Source of the DNA: Desulfobulbaceae bacterium
GTDB lineage: Bacteria; Desulfobacterota; Desulfobulbia; Desulfobulbales; Desulfocapsaceae
NCBI GenBank assembly: GCA_020049575.1
Contig: JAIFKM010000036.1
Coordinates: 1-45,832 of the forward strand
Direction of reading: 5' to 3'
Length of the DNA stretch: 45,832 nt
Part shown: positions 1 through 7,722 of the stretch, in pieces
Position numbering within the stretch: the stretch's first letter is position 1
How the letters are laid out: each line of letters starts with the position of its first letter
The notes under the pieces: generated by a model
Told to the model about the DNA's origin: nothing
The model's input: only the letters and a program-made list of their open reading frames with translations
The model's database searches: none
Made by a program: the position numbers and the translations under genes

Positions 1-229
1 GATGGTCTCCAGGCACATAGAGATATATCGGCGCAGCCTTGGCCGAGGCGGCGTTTAGCTCGATGACCACCGGCTGCTCGTACACCAGCCAGGGGTCAGG
101 TACCGCCTTGATATCGACCTCGCCGTAATACTCCGGCGGCCCCTCAATGACAATACCCACTTCAGCGGCAATCACAGCCGACGAAACACAACAGGTCAGA
201 ACTGCGGCGAACAGCACAGGAAATTTCAT
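1..229 (-). CDS. Small secreted protein of unknown function, 3' end outside window
   Basis: Only the first 76 or so codons are inside the window; the gene runs off the left edge. The start is ATG at 229, preceded by a strong GGAGGA ribosome binding site about six bases upstream. The N-terminus is a typical Sec signal peptide (MKFPVLFAAVLTCCVSSAVIAA), with cleavage likely after residue 22. The mature part contains the pattern YYGEVDI...PWLVYEQPVVIE...APIYLYVPGDH. From memory this resembles a family of small periplasmic proteins in Proteobacteria with a YYGxIDI...PIYLxVPxGH layout and no known function. No role can be assigned. It is co-directional with the aminotransferase upstream (73-base gap) but need not be in one operon. 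Confidence 0.7.
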   Translation of the reverse strand, partial: MKFPVLFAAVLTCCVSSAVIAAEVGIVIEGPPEYYGEVDIKAVPDPWLVYEQPVVIELNAASAKAAPIYLYVPGDH

Positions 230-302
230 GGAGCGTCCTCCTCTCTTGTTCATCATCTTCGAAGGTAAAATTGCATCCCGGCCAGCCATTTCATGAAAAA
301 GA

Positions 303-1700
303 TCATTTGCCCCGCAAAGCGACGATCTCAGCCATACAACTGTCCCAGACAGCGACGAGCCGGTCAATATCATCATCAGTAGTCATGGGCGGCACCAGCA
401 TCATATTATGGAACGGCGTGATCAGCACATCCCGGTTGGCCAGATAGAGATGGGTGTAATAGATCAGCTGCCAGTCGAACTGCGCTTTGGCCTCCGAACC
501 GTTGACCGGCAGATGCGGCATGAACTGCATCTCGCAGCGGGCCCCGCAGCGGGTGACGCTCCACGGCAGATCATGGCGCTTCAGGGCCACATCAAGACCA
601 TCCGAAATGCGCTCCTGGCCTGCGATCATCCGGGCAAATGCCCCCTCCGTCGCCACCTTCTCGAGGGTTGCCCGCATGGCCGCGATGGCAAAGGCGTTGC
701 CGGAAAGTGTGCCGCCTATGCCCATCGGGTCGGCCACGCTCTTATGCCCGAAAGAGAGGTTGATCCTGTCGGCCATCTCGGCAGTGAAGCCGTACACCGC
801 GACAGGGATACCGCCGGCGATCGATTTCCCGAGGGTGATGAAATCCGGCTGCAGGCCATGCATTGCGGTGTAGCCGCCCGGTCCGCTCGAGAAGGTGTGG
901 GTTTCGTCGATAATCAGCAATGTCCCGTAACGGTTGCAGAGTTGCCGCATAGCCTCGAGATATCCCGGGGCCGGCAAAACCATACCACAGTTGGTCATCA
1001 CCGGTTCAGCCAGGACACAGGCCACATCCCGGTGAGCCAGTTCTCGCTCCAATGCGTCCGGGTCGTTGAACTCGACCACCCTGGTCAGGGCGTCTTTGGG
1101 CAAGCCCGGGTTGATATCAAAGGGCGAGCGGAGTTCAAGCCTGCCGTCCTCTCCGATATGCGGCAGGGTTTCATCGACACTGCCGTGATAGCATTCGTTC
1201 ATCACCAAGGTTTTCGGGCGGCCGGTCAGGGTGCGGCAGATCCTGATGACATAACGGTTGGCCTCAGTCGCCGTCATGGCCACCTGCCAGAAGGGCAGCC
1301 CGAAACGCCGGGCAAGATCCCGGCCTATCCACAGAGAATCCTCGGTCGGCAGCATAGTGGTGATGCCACGCCGTACCTGCCGGCAGACCGCCTCGGCCGT
1401 TGGTTCCGGCGAATGACCGAACATGGCACCGGTATCACCGAGACAAAAATCGATATAACAGTTGCCGTCAATATCGGTAATGCGATTGCCGGAAGCCGAA
1501 TCGACAAAGAGAGGATGTGAGGTGCCCCAGTCGCCCATCCACGGCATCGGCACCCCGTTGAGCAGCATCTCCTGGGCGCTGGCAAAGGTCGCTCGCGACT
1601 TCGGTGTCCGCCGCAGGTAAAGTTCATCCTCACGGGCCCGCAGAACAGCGAGCTGTTCGTCCGTCACCCCGCGGTAGCTGGATTTCATATCGGTTATCAT
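303..1700 (-). CDS. Class III PLP-dependent aminotransferase (glutamate-1-semialdehyde / beta-amino-acid type)
   Basis: A 465-residue fold-type I aminotransferase of class III, the usual length for the family. Visible marks are the cofactor-stacking YHG at 171-173, the PLP-nitrogen aspartate in IIDETHTF (Asp265) and the Schiff-base lysine in FITLGKSIAGG (Lys292). TEANRYVIRICR (about 145-156) replaces the usual GSEA..A helix start. The overall look is closest to glutamate-1-semialdehyde mutase-like enzymes that act on beta-amino acids such as beta-phenylalanine, rather than to HemL itself, but the substrate cannot be read from the sequence. The start is supported by TAGGAG upstream of ATG at 1700. 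It is monocistronic or leads into the small secreted gene at 229; the neighbours give no pathway. A possible -35 (TTGACA, complement of 1798-1803) lies upstream. Confidence 0.88.
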   Translation of the reverse strand: MITDMKSSYRGVTDEQLAVLRAREDELYLRRTPKSRATFASAQEMLLNGVPMPWMGDWGTSHPLFVDSASGNRITDIDGNCYIDFCLGDTGAMFGHSPEPTAEAVCRQVRRGITTMLPTEDSLWIGRDLARRFGLPFWQVAMTATEANRYVIRICRTLTGRPKTLVMNECYHGSVDETLPHIGEDGRLELRSPFDINPGLPKDALTRVVEFNDPDALERELAHRDVACVLAEPVMTNCGMVLPAPGYLEAMRQLCNRYGTLLIIDETHTFSSGPGGYTAMHGLQPDFITLGKSIAGGIPVAVYGFTAEMADRINLSFGHKSVADPMGIGGTLSGNAFAIAAMRATLEKVATEGAFARMIAGQERISDGLDVALKRHDLPWSVTRCGARCEMQFMPHLPVNGSEAKAQFDWQLIYYTHLYLANRDVLITPFHNMMLVPPMTTDDDIDRLVAVWDSCMAEIVALRGK

Positions 1701-1851
1701 TACGGTCTCCTACCGGGAACCTTGGGCAATTGTGCCTCCGCCACTCCCGCCTGCGCGGCCATGACGAGAGTATTCAAGATTCCCTACAGATTGATTTTGT
1801 CAAAAGAATTGTGAAACACCAAACACAGCGTATGGCAAATGATATTCCTGT

Positions 1852-1868
1852 TTTGAAACTTTTTCAAA
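1852..1868. promoter_or_regulatory. Perfect 7-3-7 inverted repeat upstream of the aminotransferase
   Basis: TTTGAAA-CTT-TTTCAAA is a perfect palindrome with a three-base spacer, in the 250-base gap between the aminotransferase start (1700) and the end of the MFS gene (1951). It could be an operator for the aminotransferase or a weak AT-rich terminator for the MFS gene. No factor is identified. Confidence 0.3.
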
Positions 1869-1950
1869 TTATCCTGATGCGTTTCTATTATTCACGCGAA
1901 TCCCCATCCAGTTTTCCTCCCGGAAAGGTTTGCAACGCAGTCTGCGGACT

Positions 1951-3114
1951 TCAGGGTAGACGCAGGCGAACCAATCGGGTGAGCAGGAACCATGCACAAA
2001 TTGTGAAGGTGGAGGCAGCCACGCCCAGCCAGCCAAGTGTGTTGATCTTGTCCGGCCAGTCGAGCGAAATCGCCCACATTGCAGCGGCTCCAGTAATAAA
2101 GAAGATAAAGACCATGAAGGCCGAGGCAGCGCCGACATCCGTATCAACCTGTTCCAGTATCAGGTTATTGCCGGGGGGGCGAGTGAAGGAGAAACTGAAG
2201 GTGAAGAGCCACATGGGCAGCGCTATTCGCCACGGAAGCGGCAGCCAGTGCGTGGTCATCAACGTGGCCGAGCAGATCATACCGAGATAACCGATCGGCA
2301 GCAGCCGCATCAGCGGAACATGCTTGACACTCCGGGAAAATGCTATCGGCGCCACCATGAAGGCGAAGGAATTCAGGGCAAAAAAATAGCCGTACTGCCG
2401 TTCGCTGTAGCCGAGCTGGGTGATATAAATGTCGGCGGAGGCCGCGATAAAAGCAAAAAACGGGATGCCCATAACGGCATAGGTCAGGGCCAGGAGAATA
2501 TAACGCGAATTCCGAAACAGACGGAGATAACCGAAAACCGCCCGGGACAGGGGTTCGCTTGAAGGACTCGGCAGCGACTCCTCCATGCGCAGGACACCAA
2601 CCAGGGTTACAGCGCCCATCAAGGCCTGAACCAGAAAAACCAGGCGCCAGGAAGACAGCTCGATGATCCAGCCGCCAATGACTGGCGCAAGCATCGGGGC
2701 TGCCGCCACGATTATACCGATCTGGATAAAAATCCGTTGCCTGAGCTGACCGTCAAAACGATCTTTACAGATGGCCAGGGCAATGGCGGAGGCCGAAGCA
2801 GCCCCCGCGCCCTGCAGGGTCCGGGCCAGGATCATCACCTCGACACTGCCAGCCAGTGCACAGAAAAGGCTGGCAAGCACGTAGAGGCTTATCCCTGCCA
2901 AGAGCGGCGGGCGTCTTCCAAAGCGGTCCGACAATGGCCCGTAGATCAGCAGGAAACAGCAATACGTGAAAAAGAAACAGACCAGGGTCAGGTTGACAGT
3001 CGCCAGAGGCTCATGCCATTGTTCGACCAGCAGGGGAATGGCTGCCAGATACATGTCAGTCGACAGTGGCGGGAAAGCCGAAAGCAGGGCCAGGAGCCCG
3101 ATCAATTTTTTCAT
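1951..3114 (-). CDS. Bcr/CflA-family multidrug MFS transporter
   Basis: A 387-residue hydrophobic protein with about twelve membrane segments. The N-terminus (KKLIGLLALLSAFPPLSTDMYLAAIPL) carries the STDMYLPA-like signature of the Bcr/CflA drug:proton antiporters. The loop between helices 2 and 3 has MFS motif A (LIYGPLSDRFGRRPPLLAG). Helix 5 has the antiporter motif C-like stretch AAAPMLAPVIGGWI. Length is normal. By family it would be an inner-membrane exporter for small drugs, dipeptides or amino acids. The ribosome binding site at 3114 is weak (GGTGTGAA). The gene stands alone: the aminotransferase downstream is 250 bases away. Confidence 0.88.
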   Translation of the reverse strand: MKKLIGLLALLSAFPPLSTDMYLAAIPLLVEQWHEPLATVNLTLVCFFFTYCCFLLIYGPLSDRFGRRPPLLAGISLYVLASLFCALAGSVEVMILARTLQGAGAASASAIALAICKDRFDGQLRQRIFIQIGIIVAAAPMLAPVIGGWIIELSSWRLVFLVQALMGAVTLVGVLRMEESLPSPSSEPLSRAVFGYLRLFRNSRYILLALTYAVMGIPFFAFIAASADIYITQLGYSERQYGYFFALNSFAFMVAPIAFSRSVKHVPLMRLLPIGYLGMICSATLMTTHWLPLPWRIALPMWLFTFSFSFTRPPGNNLILEQVDTDVGAASAFMVFIFFITGAAAMWAISLDWPDKINTLGWLGVAASTFTICAWFLLTRLVRLRLP

Positions 3115-3183
3115 TTCACACCGTCCGGAACAGGCCTGTCAGAGCCCTGACCAGACACTCGCATTTTCAGCTTCTCTTTTCGC

Positions 3184-3558
3184 TCAATGCCCCTGGCCGA
3201 TCGAATGCTGCAGCAGTTCTTCAAGCGTTGCATACTCAAGAGAGGCCTCATGGGTCGCCATGAGATCCACGGCAGGGGCCATGCCATTTTCGAGAGCCTC
3301 CTTCCAGCGGGGCGCACACAGGCACCACCTGTCTCCAGGCTCCAGGCCGGGAAAACCATACATCGGCATCGGCGTGGAAAGATCGTTCCCCCTGCTCTTT
3401 GAAAATTCGAGGAATTCTTCAGATACGACGACACAGACACCATGAACGCCGACATCACCCTCAATGACTTCGCAGCTGCCGTCGCGCGTAAAGCCCGTCA
3501 ACGGCTCCATACTACAGATTTCCAGAGGAGTTCCAAGTACATTCTTATGTTCAGTCAT
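3184..3558 (-). CDS. DUF2237 family protein
   Basis: A 124-residue protein that matches the DUF2237 family closely: NVLGTPLEICSMEPLTGF near the N-terminus, then GDVGVHGVCVVVSEEFLEFS, GNDLSTPMPMYGFPGLEPGD, and RWCLCAPRWKEAL. ATHEASLEYATLEELLQH closes it. These cysteines and the GDRWCLCA block are the family hallmark. The biochemical function is unknown. Two in-frame ATGs exist at 3564 and 3558; the GGTGG upstream is only one base from the first but seven from the second, so 3558 is preferred. It is 69 bases upstream of the MFS gene, possibly co-transcribed. Confidence 0.88.
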   Translation of the reverse strand: MTEHKNVLGTPLEICSMEPLTGFTRDGSCEVIEGDVGVHGVCVVVSEEFLEFSKSRGNDLSTPMPMYGFPGLEPGDRWCLCAPRWKEALENGMAPAVDLMATHEASLEYATLEELLQHSIGQGH

Positions 3559-3826
3559 AACCATGCCACCACTGTATATTGAAAAACTTCCCGAGCTCCA
3601 GCATACTTTTTCTCAAAGCCGCTGCAACGCATCTTTTTGCAGGAAAAATATGATAATTTCTCTCATAGATATCCGGTTTCCTCACGGCTAACAAGCTCTT
3701 TCAGGAGCGAACCGGCTTTCAGAAATGCCGGCAAGCAACATAAAACACCTTCTCCGGGCCTCAGGGACAAAAAACGCTATTTTTAGATAATATCTATAAA
3801 TTCATAAAGTTAGATGAGAAAAAAGA

Positions 3827-3857
3827 CCCGACATGAACCCGACATGGCTTGGACATG
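3827..3857. promoter_or_regulatory. Three GACATG repeats phased at exactly 11 bp
   Basis: GACATG occurs at 3830, 3841 and 3852, so the repeats fall on the same DNA face at 11-bp steps; the first two share the longer unit CCCGACATG. They lie about 120 bases before the start of the glycine-zipper gene. Direct repeats with 11-bp period are the known layout of PhoB/OmpR-type winged-helix response regulator boxes, so this is a candidate activator site for the two secreted-protein genes that follow. An AGATA-A-TATCT palindrome at 3785-3795 lies just upstream. The rest of 3565-3974 shows no gene. Confidence 0.4.
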
Positions 3858-3974
3858 TGGCCATTTGCAACCCTATCCCTCCTGATGTCCTCTATTTTTC
3901 CATCGAGTTGGGTTGTACAAAAAAGAACAAGGACGCAGTTCACGTTTAATCTTCACCACCTTGGAGGATCACAG

Positions 3975-4382
3975 ATGAAAGCACTGAGAATGGCTCTTGT
4001 AACCTTAATGCTCACAGGATTATTTTCAACACAGGCCAGGGCCAATGACCACGCTGTCAATGGTCTGCTCATCGGCACAGCTGTCGGCGGCATGATGGGA
4101 TATATTGTCGGCAACGAGATGGACAGAGGCCACTATGACAGAAGACCAATCCATCACCAGCCTGTTGTCTATATCCCTCCTCCGCCGCCGCCCCGATATA
4201 TTCCCGACCGAGGATATTCCCGGCACGCCTACCGCTCCGATGAAGTCTGCCGCAAGACGGTAGTCGTCAGAGAACGGCATGGCCGATACCGTGAAACAGT
4301 CCGCACAGTATGCGAAGATAGAGACAACTGGCACCGCCCCCACTATCGGGGTGACAGATATAGAGATTATGACCGTTGGTAA
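3975..4382 (+). CDS. Secreted glycine-zipper protein
   Basis: A 135-residue exported protein. The start at 3975 is chosen because GGAGG lies seven bases upstream and it gives a clean signal peptide (MKALRMALVTLMLTGLFSTQ.., cleavage after ARA, about residue 23); a longer in-frame reading back to 3849 has neither. Residues 30-46 (NGLLIGTAVGGMMGYIVG) are a glycine-zipper membrane hairpin as in Rcp/17-kDa-like envelope proteins. It is followed by a Pro-rich stretch (YIPPPPPPRYIP) and a basic Tyr/Arg-rich tail with two cysteines (EVC.., RTVC..) that could form a disulfide. Likely an envelope-associated structural protein. The following gene starts 24 bases later and shares the RDYDRW-type composition, so the two are probably one operon. 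Confidence 0.75.
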   Translation: MKALRMALVTLMLTGLFSTQARANDHAVNGLLIGTAVGGMMGYIVGNEMDRGHYDRRPIHHQPVVYIPPPPPPRYIPDRGYSRHAYRSDEVCRKTVVVRERHGRYRETVRTVCEDRDNWHRPHYRGDRYRDYDRW

Positions 4383-4406
4383 ATAGATTCTCCAAGGTGA
4401 AATGAA

Positions 4407-4820
4407 ATGAAAAACTCACTACAGAAGGCCTTCGTTCTGGTGTGCATGACCCTTTGCTCCTGCGCCCCTGCAATTGCTGATGACTACTCTGCCGCATGGG
4501 ATCGCCACAGAGAGCAGGGATACACTAGAGATTACAGGGAAAACGCCCATTATTCAGGAGACGACCGATGGTCATATGGTGACAACCGATGGCATGATCG
4601 TTATGAACGGAGGAATGGCCGATATGAACACAGGCAAGATCGGCGGGAAGACTCCCGCGACCGGCGCGATGACCGCCGGAACAATCGACATGATCAGCGC
4701 GACAGATATCAAGCCAATTCACGGGACTGCACAGGCTGGGATTATACCTTCAATCGTCCATGCGCCCCGGGGACAATAAATCGAGACTGCCGCAATGGCT
4801 GCGATGGCAGGATGTATTGA
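4407..4820 (+). CDS. Secreted Arg/Asp-rich repeat protein
   Basis: A 137-residue exported protein with a signal peptide (MKNSLQKAFVLVCMTLCSCAPAIA, cleavage before DDYS). The middle, about residues 50-105, is an extremely charged low-complexity tract of Arg, Asp, Tyr, Asn and His (DRYERRNGRYEHRQDRREDS is one part), likely unstructured. The tail has four cysteines (RDCTGWDY, NRPCAPGT, NRDCRNGCDGRMY), suggesting a small disulfide-stabilised end. AAGGTG precedes the ATG. No family assignment is possible. It directly follows the glycine-zipper gene and probably shares its promoter. It is not convincing as a lipoprotein despite cysteines in the signal, because the sequence continues through a normal AIA cleavage site. 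Confidence 0.65.
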   Translation: MKNSLQKAFVLVCMTLCSCAPAIADDYSAAWDRHREQGYTRDYRENAHYSGDDRWSYGDNRWHDRYERRNGRYEHRQDRREDSRDRRDDRRNNRHDQRDRYQANSRDCTGWDYTFNRPCAPGTINRDCRNGCDGRMY

Positions 4821-4860
4821 GTGGCATGCTTTTGGAGGGCAGTCGGCCGGAGCACCCTGA

Positions 4861-4904
4861 AAAAGATACAACCCTGCAGATAATTTTCTCTGCAGGGTTG
4901 TATC
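4861..4904 (-). terminator. Rho-independent terminator of the DUF1456 gene
   Basis: A perfect 15-bp inverted repeat (GATACAACCCTGCAG at 4865-4879, its complement at 4890-4904) with a ten-base loop. On the minus strand the stem is followed by a run of Ts, so it ends transcripts of the gene at 4922-5431. It may also stop the convergent secreted-protein operon, though there is no T run on that side. Confidence 0.85.
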
Positions 4905-4921
4905 CCGAGACAGATATTGAC

Positions 4922-5431
4922 TCAACTTCGAATTGGCACTTTCTTCCATACCGAGGCCGATATTTCCGGGTTTTCGGGTCGAAATTTGAGCTGCAGACCT
5001 TTGAGGAAATTCCGCAATATCTGGTCCTTGCATGGCCTGTAGTGTTTATGCCCGGGTTTACGGAAGAAAGCGCTTAACTCATGCTGGCTCACCGGCAGAT
5101 CGGCACGTCCCATGATCTCAAGGATCTCCTCGCTTTTCAGGTCCAAGGCAATTTTCAATTTCCGGAATACTATATTGTTAGTCAGACGCTTTTCCGGTTC
5201 CGGCTGCGGTCCCGCCTGTCGCCCCCGCCGCTGGTTAATCAGGCCATTGAGGAAAATGGCCAGCTGGCTGTCGCTGCAGTGCTGGCAGGCCGGGTCATCA
5301 TCTTTTTTCAGCCAATCGCTTATCTGGCTGCGCGTCACCGGATAGTCCGCCGCGCCAAAAACCGCGATCATCTGGGTATCACTCAGGTCAAAACAGTAGC
5401 GGATACTGCGTAATATATCGTTATTATTCAA
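4922..5431 (-). CDS. yehS: DUF1456 family protein (YehS-like)
   Basis: A 169-residue protein built of two similar helical halves. The first begins NNNDILRSIRYCFDLSDTQM and runs to about residue 70 (LNGLINQRRG). The second begins NNIVFRKLKIALDLKSEEI at about 86 and ends at RNFLKGLQLKFRPE. This duplicated arrangement, with the YPVTRSQISDWLKK and LPVSQHELSAFFRKPG motifs, is typical of DUF1456 (E. coli YehS). The function is unknown. The start is TTG at 5431, supported by AGGAAA upstream; no ATG is available nearby. It ends just before a strong terminator. Confidence 0.85.
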   Translation of the reverse strand: MNNNDILRSIRYCFDLSDTQMIAVFGAADYPVTRSQISDWLKKDDDPACQHCSDSQLAIFLNGLINQRRGRQAGPQPEPEKRLTNNIVFRKLKIALDLKSEEILEIMGRADLPVSQHELSAFFRKPGHKHYRPCKDQILRNFLKGLQLKFRPENPEISASVWKKVPIRS

Positions 5432-5467
5432 TGGAATTTCCTGGCACGATGCTTTCCGAAAAGAGCA

Positions 5468-5935
5468 CTACTGGCGTATTTCCGCAAAGACTGCCTGCGT
5501 AAGGCGCTGCAAGTCATCAGGACTCAGTTCTATTTCCAGCCCTCTCCTGCCGGCGCTGACATACACAGTTGGAAACTCCCGGGCGGAAGAGTCGATGATG
5601 GTCCGAAGTCGCTTCTTCTGCCCCAGAGGACTGACACCTCCCAACACATAGCCGGTGGAACGCTCGACATCAGCGGCAGCCGCCATGCCCGCTTTTTTAG
5701 CGCCGACAGCCTTGGCAATGAGTTTCATGCTCAGCATCGATGCAACCGGGACAATGCCGACCGCCATTTCCTTGTTCTCGAGACTCACGACCAAGGTCTT
5801 AAAGACCCTTGCCGCTGGCACTCCCAATTTATCAGCTGCCTCCAGACCATACGATTCACTCGCAGGTGAATGCTCATATTCGTGCACCGTATAGACGATT
5901 TTCGCCTTCCGGGCAAGGTGAATACCTGGCGTCAT
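5468..5935 (-). CDS. ybaK: YbaK/EbsC-type Cys-tRNA(Pro) deacylase
   Basis: A protein of about 155 residues in the YbaK/EbsC editing family, which hydrolyses misacylated Cys-tRNA(Pro) in the cytoplasm. Visible family features are YTVHEYEH near the N-terminus, ESYGLEAADKLGVPAARVFKTLVV, a lysine-rich central region (AKAVGAKKAG), and GYVLGGVSPLGQKKRLRTII with the GGVSPLGQK signature. ATG at 5935 (MTPGIHLARK) is preferred over the longer reading from 5977 because it has GAGAG upstream and matches the family length. It is a single gene, separated by 36 bases from the DUF1456 gene. Confidence 0.88.
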   Translation of the reverse strand: MTPGIHLARKAKIVYTVHEYEHSPASESYGLEAADKLGVPAARVFKTLVVSLENKEMAVGIVPVASMLSMKLIAKAVGAKKAGMAAAADVERSTGYVLGGVSPLGQKKRLRTIIDSSAREFPTVYVSAGRRGLEIELSPDDLQRLTQAVFAEIRQ

Positions 5936-5996
5936 ATGCTCTCTCGTGTTTCCAATGCCGTTTCCGGCAGCAGACAATTACGCTTGGGCAAACAAT

Positions 5997-6031
5997 CATG
6001 AGGGACACGGTCATGGACCCTGTCCCTCATG
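5997..6031. terminator. Long hairpin after the PPOX-fold gene
   Basis: An 11-bp perfect stem (CATGAGGGACA and its complement), then one C-C mismatch and a further GGTC/GACC stem around an ATG loop. It sits ten bases after the stop of the PPOX-fold gene and upstream of ybaK. There is no real T run on either strand, so it may be a Rho-independent terminator of weak type, an RNA-stability hairpin or a palindromic repeat element. Confidence 0.5.
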
Positions 6032-6040
6032 CGGCGGTGT

Positions 6041-6418
6041 TTAGAACGTGTCGCCGAGCAGCGGAAGTTCCTTTTCCAAGGAAAAATACACCAGAAATAC
6101 AGGATCATCATTTCCTTCATTGTATTTCCGGCGTTTAATCTTCTGAATCAGCTCGGGGTTATTCTCCTCCCGAACCTTCTGCAAAAACAGCCGCCGTCCT
6201 TTAGACACCCCTCCTTCCTCAATAAAAAGAAATGTGGCGGAAGGATTGGATTGCAGGTTGTGGTGGGTCAGGCGATCACGCATGATAAACGCCATTGTCC
6301 CTTCCTCGAGAAAATGCGGCCGGGAATAAACTGCGGCATCGACTTTCCCTTTACTATCAGCTGTAGCCAGCACCCCAACCCCTTTGGTATGCTCAAAATA
6401 TTCTTTCAGTTTTTCCAT
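6041..6418 (-). CDS. Pyridoxamine 5'-phosphate oxidase-fold protein
   Basis: A 125-residue split-beta-barrel protein of the FMN-binding PPOX superfamily. The opening KGVGVLATADSKGKVDAAVYS, then FLEEGTMAFIMRDRLTHHNL and NPSATFLFIEE, are typical of the small flavin- or haem-binding members; the C-terminal half (GRRLFLQKVREENN..) is shorter than in PdxH. By family it may bind FMN and reduce small molecules, but the substrate is unknown. ATG at 6418 is chosen for the AAAGGAG seven bases upstream, over the longer reading from 6448. Close to a flavodoxin gene on the same strand, which hints at a shared redox theme but not necessarily an operon (180-base gap). Confidence 0.82.
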   Translation of the reverse strand: MEKLKEYFEHTKGVGVLATADSKGKVDAAVYSRPHFLEEGTMAFIMRDRLTHHNLQSNPSATFLFIEEGGVSKGRRLFLQKVREENNPELIQKIKRRKYNEGNDDPVFLVYFSLEKELPLLGDTF

Positions 6419-6595
6419 TTCGTTCTCCTTTCTGGTGTGAGTCTTCACTCTGGCTCAACTATAGTAACCTCCCGGCAAAAGTAAAGTTTAGCCATCGACG
6501 CCCCAGGGAGAAAAGAGCTATATTATGCAGAAAGGGAGGGGGATCGAAATAATCCAGCAACTCACTACAACCATTACTGGCCATACTACTATCTT

Positions 6596-7030
6596 TCAAG
6601 CGACCTTGGCAGCAAGTTCCTTGCCGTAGGCTTGAGCAACCTTGATACCCCCATCGACCGAACTGGATTTCAACATCAGCGGTGTGCTGACCATATCCAT
6701 ATTGTAGATGTTTTTCATCGTATTGAAAATCCGCTCAGCTGCCTCACCGCTCCAGCCAAAGGAACCGAACGATCCACCGATCTTATTATTCAACTCGGCT
6801 CTTTCTGCAAGGAACAGAAAGGTCTTCATCCTGTCCATCATTGTGCCATGATAGGTGGAAGAGCCGAAAACATAGATATCAAAACCGGCAAGTTCAGTTT
6901 CACGCTTGATTTCTGCGGCATCTTTCAAGGTCACCTGCACTGCAGCAAATCGCAATCCCTCGGCGATAAGCTCGGCGATGTTTCTGGTTTCACCTGTACG
7001 GGTCGAGTAGACAATGAGTGCTTGAGACAT
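6596..7030 (-). CDS. Flavodoxin
   Basis: A 144-residue short-chain flavodoxin. The FMN phosphate loop is STRTGETRNIAE at 9-20. DIYVFGSSTYHG (about 51-62) is the loop that stacks on one face of the isoalloxazine ring, and GSFGSFGWSGEAAERI (about 86-101) is the second flavin-binding loop. Length is standard. It acts as a cytoplasmic one- or two-electron carrier; the partner is unknown. AAGGAG lies eight bases upstream of the ATG. A TGATCAC palindrome about 100 bases upstream may control it. Confidence 0.92.
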   Translation of the reverse strand: MSQALIVYSTRTGETRNIAELIAEGLRFAAVQVTLKDAAEIKRETELAGFDIYVFGSSTYHGTMMDRMKTFLFLAERAELNNKIGGSFGSFGWSGEAAERIFNTMKNIYNMDMVSTPLMLKSSSVDGGIKVAQAYGKELAAKVA

Positions 7031-7129
7031 TTGAAATTCTCCTTGAGTGAAATTTTTCTCAACACGTCAAATAGTTGCGGCGTTTCATTACAGTAGTACA
7101 CGAAAAAAAAGCCGATCCGCATTTCAACA

Positions 7130-7146
7130 TGATCACACCGTGATCA
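7130..7146. promoter_or_regulatory. TGATCAC-ACC-GTGATCA palindrome upstream of flavodoxin
   Basis: A perfect 7-3-7 inverted repeat, 100 bases before the flavodoxin start. It overlaps loosely with CRP/FNR-type half-sites (TGATC..GATCA) but does not fit the TTGAT-N4-ATCAA spacing, so the regulator is unassigned. A second TTTTGATCA occurs at 7191-7199. Confidence 0.35.
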
Positions 7147-7279
7147 ACTGTAAAAAGTCAGATCTGGTCTGACAAGTGATGTTTTTGAGTTTTGATCATT
7201 TCTGACAGACTCAAGCCCTACGCATTCCTTTTTATTCTACTTCCACGACACTCGGAGCCTGAAATACTGTTCCATGTAT

Positions 7280-7700
7280 CAATATTTCATAAATCACCTC
7301 CGACGTAACCGATACAAACGATAGCATCAGTTCCAGCCAGATAAGTTGAACTGAAAGGCCACCCAATCCCTTAGAATGTTTTGCCAAAGTCTTCCGGGCC
7401 GGCGTACTGCGCCGCAGGCAGTATGGTCTGCCGTTTCAGTGTCACCGCTTGGCTCGCCGCACCTTGGCCCTTGGCGCGGTCAACCATACCGCTATTGAGA
7501 TTGGCATCTTTTAGCCATATCAACTTCATTGCATTGTCATGGACAGAATCGATATCTTCTCTGAAACGAGGTTCTTTCCAAGGCAAACCGGACTGGCCAG
7601 ACCATATACGATGTCGTCACCTGTCCACATTTACACACCATATCCTGTGACGAAGGTAAAAAGATAGCCTGACAGCAATGGAAAAACGTATGAGTTGGGT
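7280..7700 (-). pseudogene. Decayed DUF1566 (Lcl C-terminal-like) gene remnant
   Basis: Reading the minus strand in shifting frames gives a chain of DUF1566-like pieces. First comes HRIWCVNVDR, then GQVTTSYMVWPVR (compare the usual domain end ..YYVWPVR). Then GLPWKEPRFREDIDSVHDN followed by AMKLIWLKDANL (compare ..GTVTDNLTGLMWLKDAN at a domain start), and finally GWPFSSTYLAGTDAIVC. The order suggests the end of one domain followed by a second domain with a large internal deletion. Frameshifts at about 7626, 7590 and 7368 break it. The longest open stretch is only 71 codons. The assignment rests on remembered family motifs. Confidence 0.45.
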
Positions 7701-7722
7701 TTTTCCTGGGGACTGCACATGG

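Noticed and set aside
408-1520. Long plus-strand open frame (370 codons)
   Set aside because: Lies wholly antisense to the aminotransferase, which has all catalytic motifs and a ribosome binding site.
4622-4720. Tandem DNA repeat in the Arg/Asp-rich gene
   Set aside because: The codons are varied and no exact repeat unit persists; the repetition is at the amino-acid level only.
7130-7146. FNR box
   Set aside because: The spacing between half-sites is three, not four, and the outer TT/AA pair is not complete on both sides.
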